Source: Streptosporangium sp. NBC_01756
GTDB lineage: Bacteria > Actinomycetota > Actinomycetes > Streptosporangiales > Streptosporangiaceae
Assembly (NCBI RefSeq): GCF_035917975.1
Contig: NZ_CP109130.1
Span: 5,456,001-5,520,000, forward strand
Direction of reading: 5' to 3'
DNA: 64,000 nt
The position numbers and the translations under genes were made by a program. Below the pieces are notes generated by a model. The model searched no databases. It saw only the letters and a list, made by a program, of their open reading frames with translations, and was not told where the DNA came from. Shown piece by piece: positions 62,855 through 64,000 of the stretch; the first letter of the stretch is position 1, and the number at the start of each line of letters is the position of its first letter.

Positions 62855-62873
62855 GTAGGCAAGCCTTACCGAG
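62855..62873. promoter_or_regulatory. IdeR/DtxR-type iron box, weaker copy
   Basis: Matches the 19-bp consensus TTAGGTTAGGCTAACCTAA at about 12 of 19 positions (GTAGGCAAGCCTTACCGAG). Confidence 0.4.
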
Positions 62874-62882
62874 TGGGTTAGA

Positions 62883-62901
62883 TTAGGTGTGCCTAACCTA
62901 C
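62883..62901. promoter_or_regulatory. IdeR/DtxR-type iron box, stronger copy
   Basis: TTAGGTGTGCCTAACCTAC matches the IdeR/DtxR consensus at 15 of 19 positions. It is 33 bp before bfd. Bfd-Bfr control by an iron-sensing regulator is well known in actinobacteria; whether this site represses or activates is not clear. Confidence 0.7.
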
Positions 62902-62933
62902 GTTGTCGCTCCACGAGAGGCTTCTCCCCTGCC

Positions 62934-63113
62934 ATGTACGTATGTGTCTGCCGTGCGGTCACCGAGAACGACGTGCACGACTGCATCGCGGACGGTGCGA
63001 GAAGCGCGCGGCAGATCCGGGACGCCACCGGCGCCGGAGGGGACTGCGCTTCTTGCGTCCGGAAGATCTGTGCGATCCTTAAACGGTCCGAAGAGTTGAC
63101 GCCGACCGCGTAG
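62934..63113 (+). CDS. bfd: Bacterioferritin-associated ferredoxin
   Basis: 59 residues. Cys4, Cys6, Cys38 and Cys41 form the [2Fe-2S] site of the BFD fold (CVC...GGDCASC). The ATG at 62934 has GAGAGG at a long distance; the open frame upstream crosses the iron box and is not coding. Bfd docks on bacterioferritin and reduces its stored iron for release. The bfr gene follows 18 bases later. Confidence 0.92.
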   Translation: MYVCVCRAVTENDVHDCIADGARSARQIRDATGAGGDCASCVRKICAILKRSEELTPTA

Positions 63114-63131
63114 CCCGAGGAGCCTGCCATC

Positions 63132-63614
63132 ATGCAGGGCGACAAGAAGATCATTGAATTGCTCAACGAGCAGCTCACCTCTGAGCTGACCGCCATCAAC
63201 CAGTACTTCCTGCACGCCAAGATGCAGGAGAACTGGGGATATACCAAACTCGCGGCGTACACCCGCGCCGAGTCCTTCGACGAGATGCGTCACGCGGAGA
63301 AGCTGACGGATCGCATCCTCTTCCTTGAGGGGCTCCCCAACTACCAGAAGCTGGGCACCCTGCACATCGGTCAGACCGTGCAGGAGCAGCTCCGCGCCGA
63401 CCTGGCCATCGAGGTCGAGGTCGTCACCCGCCTGCGGCCCGCCGTCGTGCTGATGCGGGAGAAGGGCGACACCACCTCCGCCCGTCTCTTCGAGGAGATC
63501 CTCGAGGACGAGGAGCACCACATCGACTACCTGGAGACCGAGCTGGGACTCATCGAGAGTCTCGGTGAGCAGCTCTATCTGGCCCGCTACGCCGAGCCTC
63601 CGTCGCCGTCCTAG
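63132..63614 (+). CDS. bfr: Bacterioferritin
   Basis: 160 residues, a full-length four-helix bundle. All ferroxidase ligands are present: Glu18, Glu51, His54, Glu94, Glu127 and His130. Met52 is the haem ligand between subunits. It stores iron as a 24-mer and protects against iron-driven oxidative damage. It is in an operon with bfd behind the iron boxes and ends in a strong terminator. Confidence 0.97.
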   Translation: MQGDKKIIELLNEQLTSELTAINQYFLHAKMQENWGYTKLAAYTRAESFDEMRHAEKLTDRILFLEGLPNYQKLGTLHIGQTVQEQLRADLAIEVEVVTRLRPAVVLMREKGDTTSARLFEEILEDEEHHIDYLETELGLIESLGEQLYLARYAEPPSPS

Positions 63615-63646
63615 GTTGATTTGTCCGAACGCTGCCGATAGTCCAA

Positions 63647-63680
63647 ACACGCCCACCGCGACCCTTGCGGATGGGCGTGT
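63647..63680 (+). terminator. Terminator of bfd-bfr
   Basis: ACACGCCCA / TGGGCGTGT, then an inner CCGC / GCGG after a one-base bulge, followed by a T-rich GTGTTTTGT. Looks rho-independent. Confidence 0.85.
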
Positions 63681-63870
63681 CGTGTTTTGTCGGCGAGGTC
63701 ATTGGCAGGCCTGTCCTTTCAAGGCCCTTCCGATGCGGGAGCCGTACCGCGCGGCCCTGAACCGTTGCGGGACGACTATCCGGGATTTATCAGTGTTTGC
63801 CCAGGTCAATGGATGGGTCAATGACAAGTCAAACCGCGCGCTGTACCCGGGAAACGATCCTCTAAGGTCC

Positions 63871-63876
63871 TACGAT
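63871..63876 (+). promoter_or_regulatory. Leaderless -10 element of response regulator gene
   Basis: TACGAT, six bases, ATG; no ribosome site. Confidence 0.55.
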
Positions 63877-63882
63877 CGCAAC

Positions 63883-64000
63883 ATGACCTGTGTACTTCTC
63901 GCCGAGGACGACACCTCGATCTCCGAGCCGCTGGCGCGCGCACTGCGCCGTGAGGGCTACCAAGTCGAGGTGAGCCCCGACGGCCCGCAGGCCCTGGAGC
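63883..64000 (+). CDS. OmpR-type response regulator (5' fragment, continues beyond window)
   Basis: The frame begins MTCVLLAEDDTSISEPLARA and runs off the edge after 39 residues. AEDD is the acidic pocket of a receiver domain, and EGYQVEVSPDGPQAL fits strands and helices 1-2 of CheY-like receivers. The phosphorylated Asp and the output domain are outside the window, so the OmpR assignment is by resemblance of the first residues. The start is set by the leaderless TACGAT promoter. 268 bp without a gene lie between it and bfr. Confidence 0.78.
   Translation, partial: MTCVLLAEDDTSISEPLARALRREGYQVEVSPDGPQALE

Overview
This window is GC-rich actinomycete chromosome. GAG, CAG, AAG and C/G-ending codons dominate almost everywhere. 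The gene content (mycothiol-type formaldehyde dehydrogenase, acyl-CoA carboxylase with a separate epsilon subunit, an Ada-AlkA fusion, a Tad pilus locus, a WXG100/EssC-like secretion pair, IdeR-type iron boxes, leaderless promoters) fits a filamentous actinobacterium. A member of the Streptosporangiales such as Streptosporangium or Nonomuraea is my best guess; this is inference from gene content, not a database match.

Layout. 1-504: edge of a secreted pentapeptide-repeat protein. 569-11033: glycan-utilisation block with a GH42 beta-galactosidase (minus), then on the plus strand a GH31 alpha-xylosidase-like enzyme, a sugar ABC importer (lipoprotein plus two permeases) and a secreted GH3 enzyme. 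11123-12564: ECF sigma factor and membrane partner. 12731-15439: TetR, FAD monooxygenase and alpha/beta-hydrolase, flanked by two 67-bp direct repeats and so looking like an inserted or recombined cassette. 15644-15964: orphan Phd-type antitoxin. 16027-24999: a second importer (LplA/LplB/YtcP-like, minus), a ROK regulator, and a cytosolic GH3 enzyme with a LacI regulator. Three copies of TTWGTT-N13-AACWAA tie the GH42, the GH31 and the ROK/importer promoters together. Two TCGAAGCGCTTCGA palindromes control the GH3-LacI pair. Taken together the block looks like a xyloglucan-oligosaccharide (or similar xylosyl/galactosyl glucan) system.

25103-28468: TPM-domain membrane protein and the biotin carboxylase/BCCP alpha subunit, whose codon usage changes abruptly inside the gene. 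28808-33862: WXG100 protein and a convergent FHA-containing EssC-like ATPase. 33863-34682: 820-bp non-coding region with DnaA-box-like sequences. 34683-45534: Tad/Flp pilus operon (SAF/CpaB, CpaE-like, CpaF, TadB, TadC, Flp pilin, TadE-like proteins), followed by a large LysM/BTAD-like membrane protein and two exported proteins of unknown function.

45608-47523: alkylation repair (Ogt, Ada-AlkA). 47591-50426: NYN-domain protein, acyl-CoA carboxylase epsilon and beta subunits. 50648-53208: ABC-2 exporter whose permease starts with in-frame 42-bp repeats. 53274-60998: PEP carboxylase, GNAT, a PD-(D/E)XK-like protein beside a roughly 28 percent GC island, FdhD, BirA, a PH-domain membrane protein and a class III cyclase. 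61099-62798: mycothiol-dependent formaldehyde detoxification pair. 62934-63614: Bfd and bacterioferritin behind two IdeR-type boxes. 63883-64000: start of an OmpR-type response regulator, cut by the window edge.
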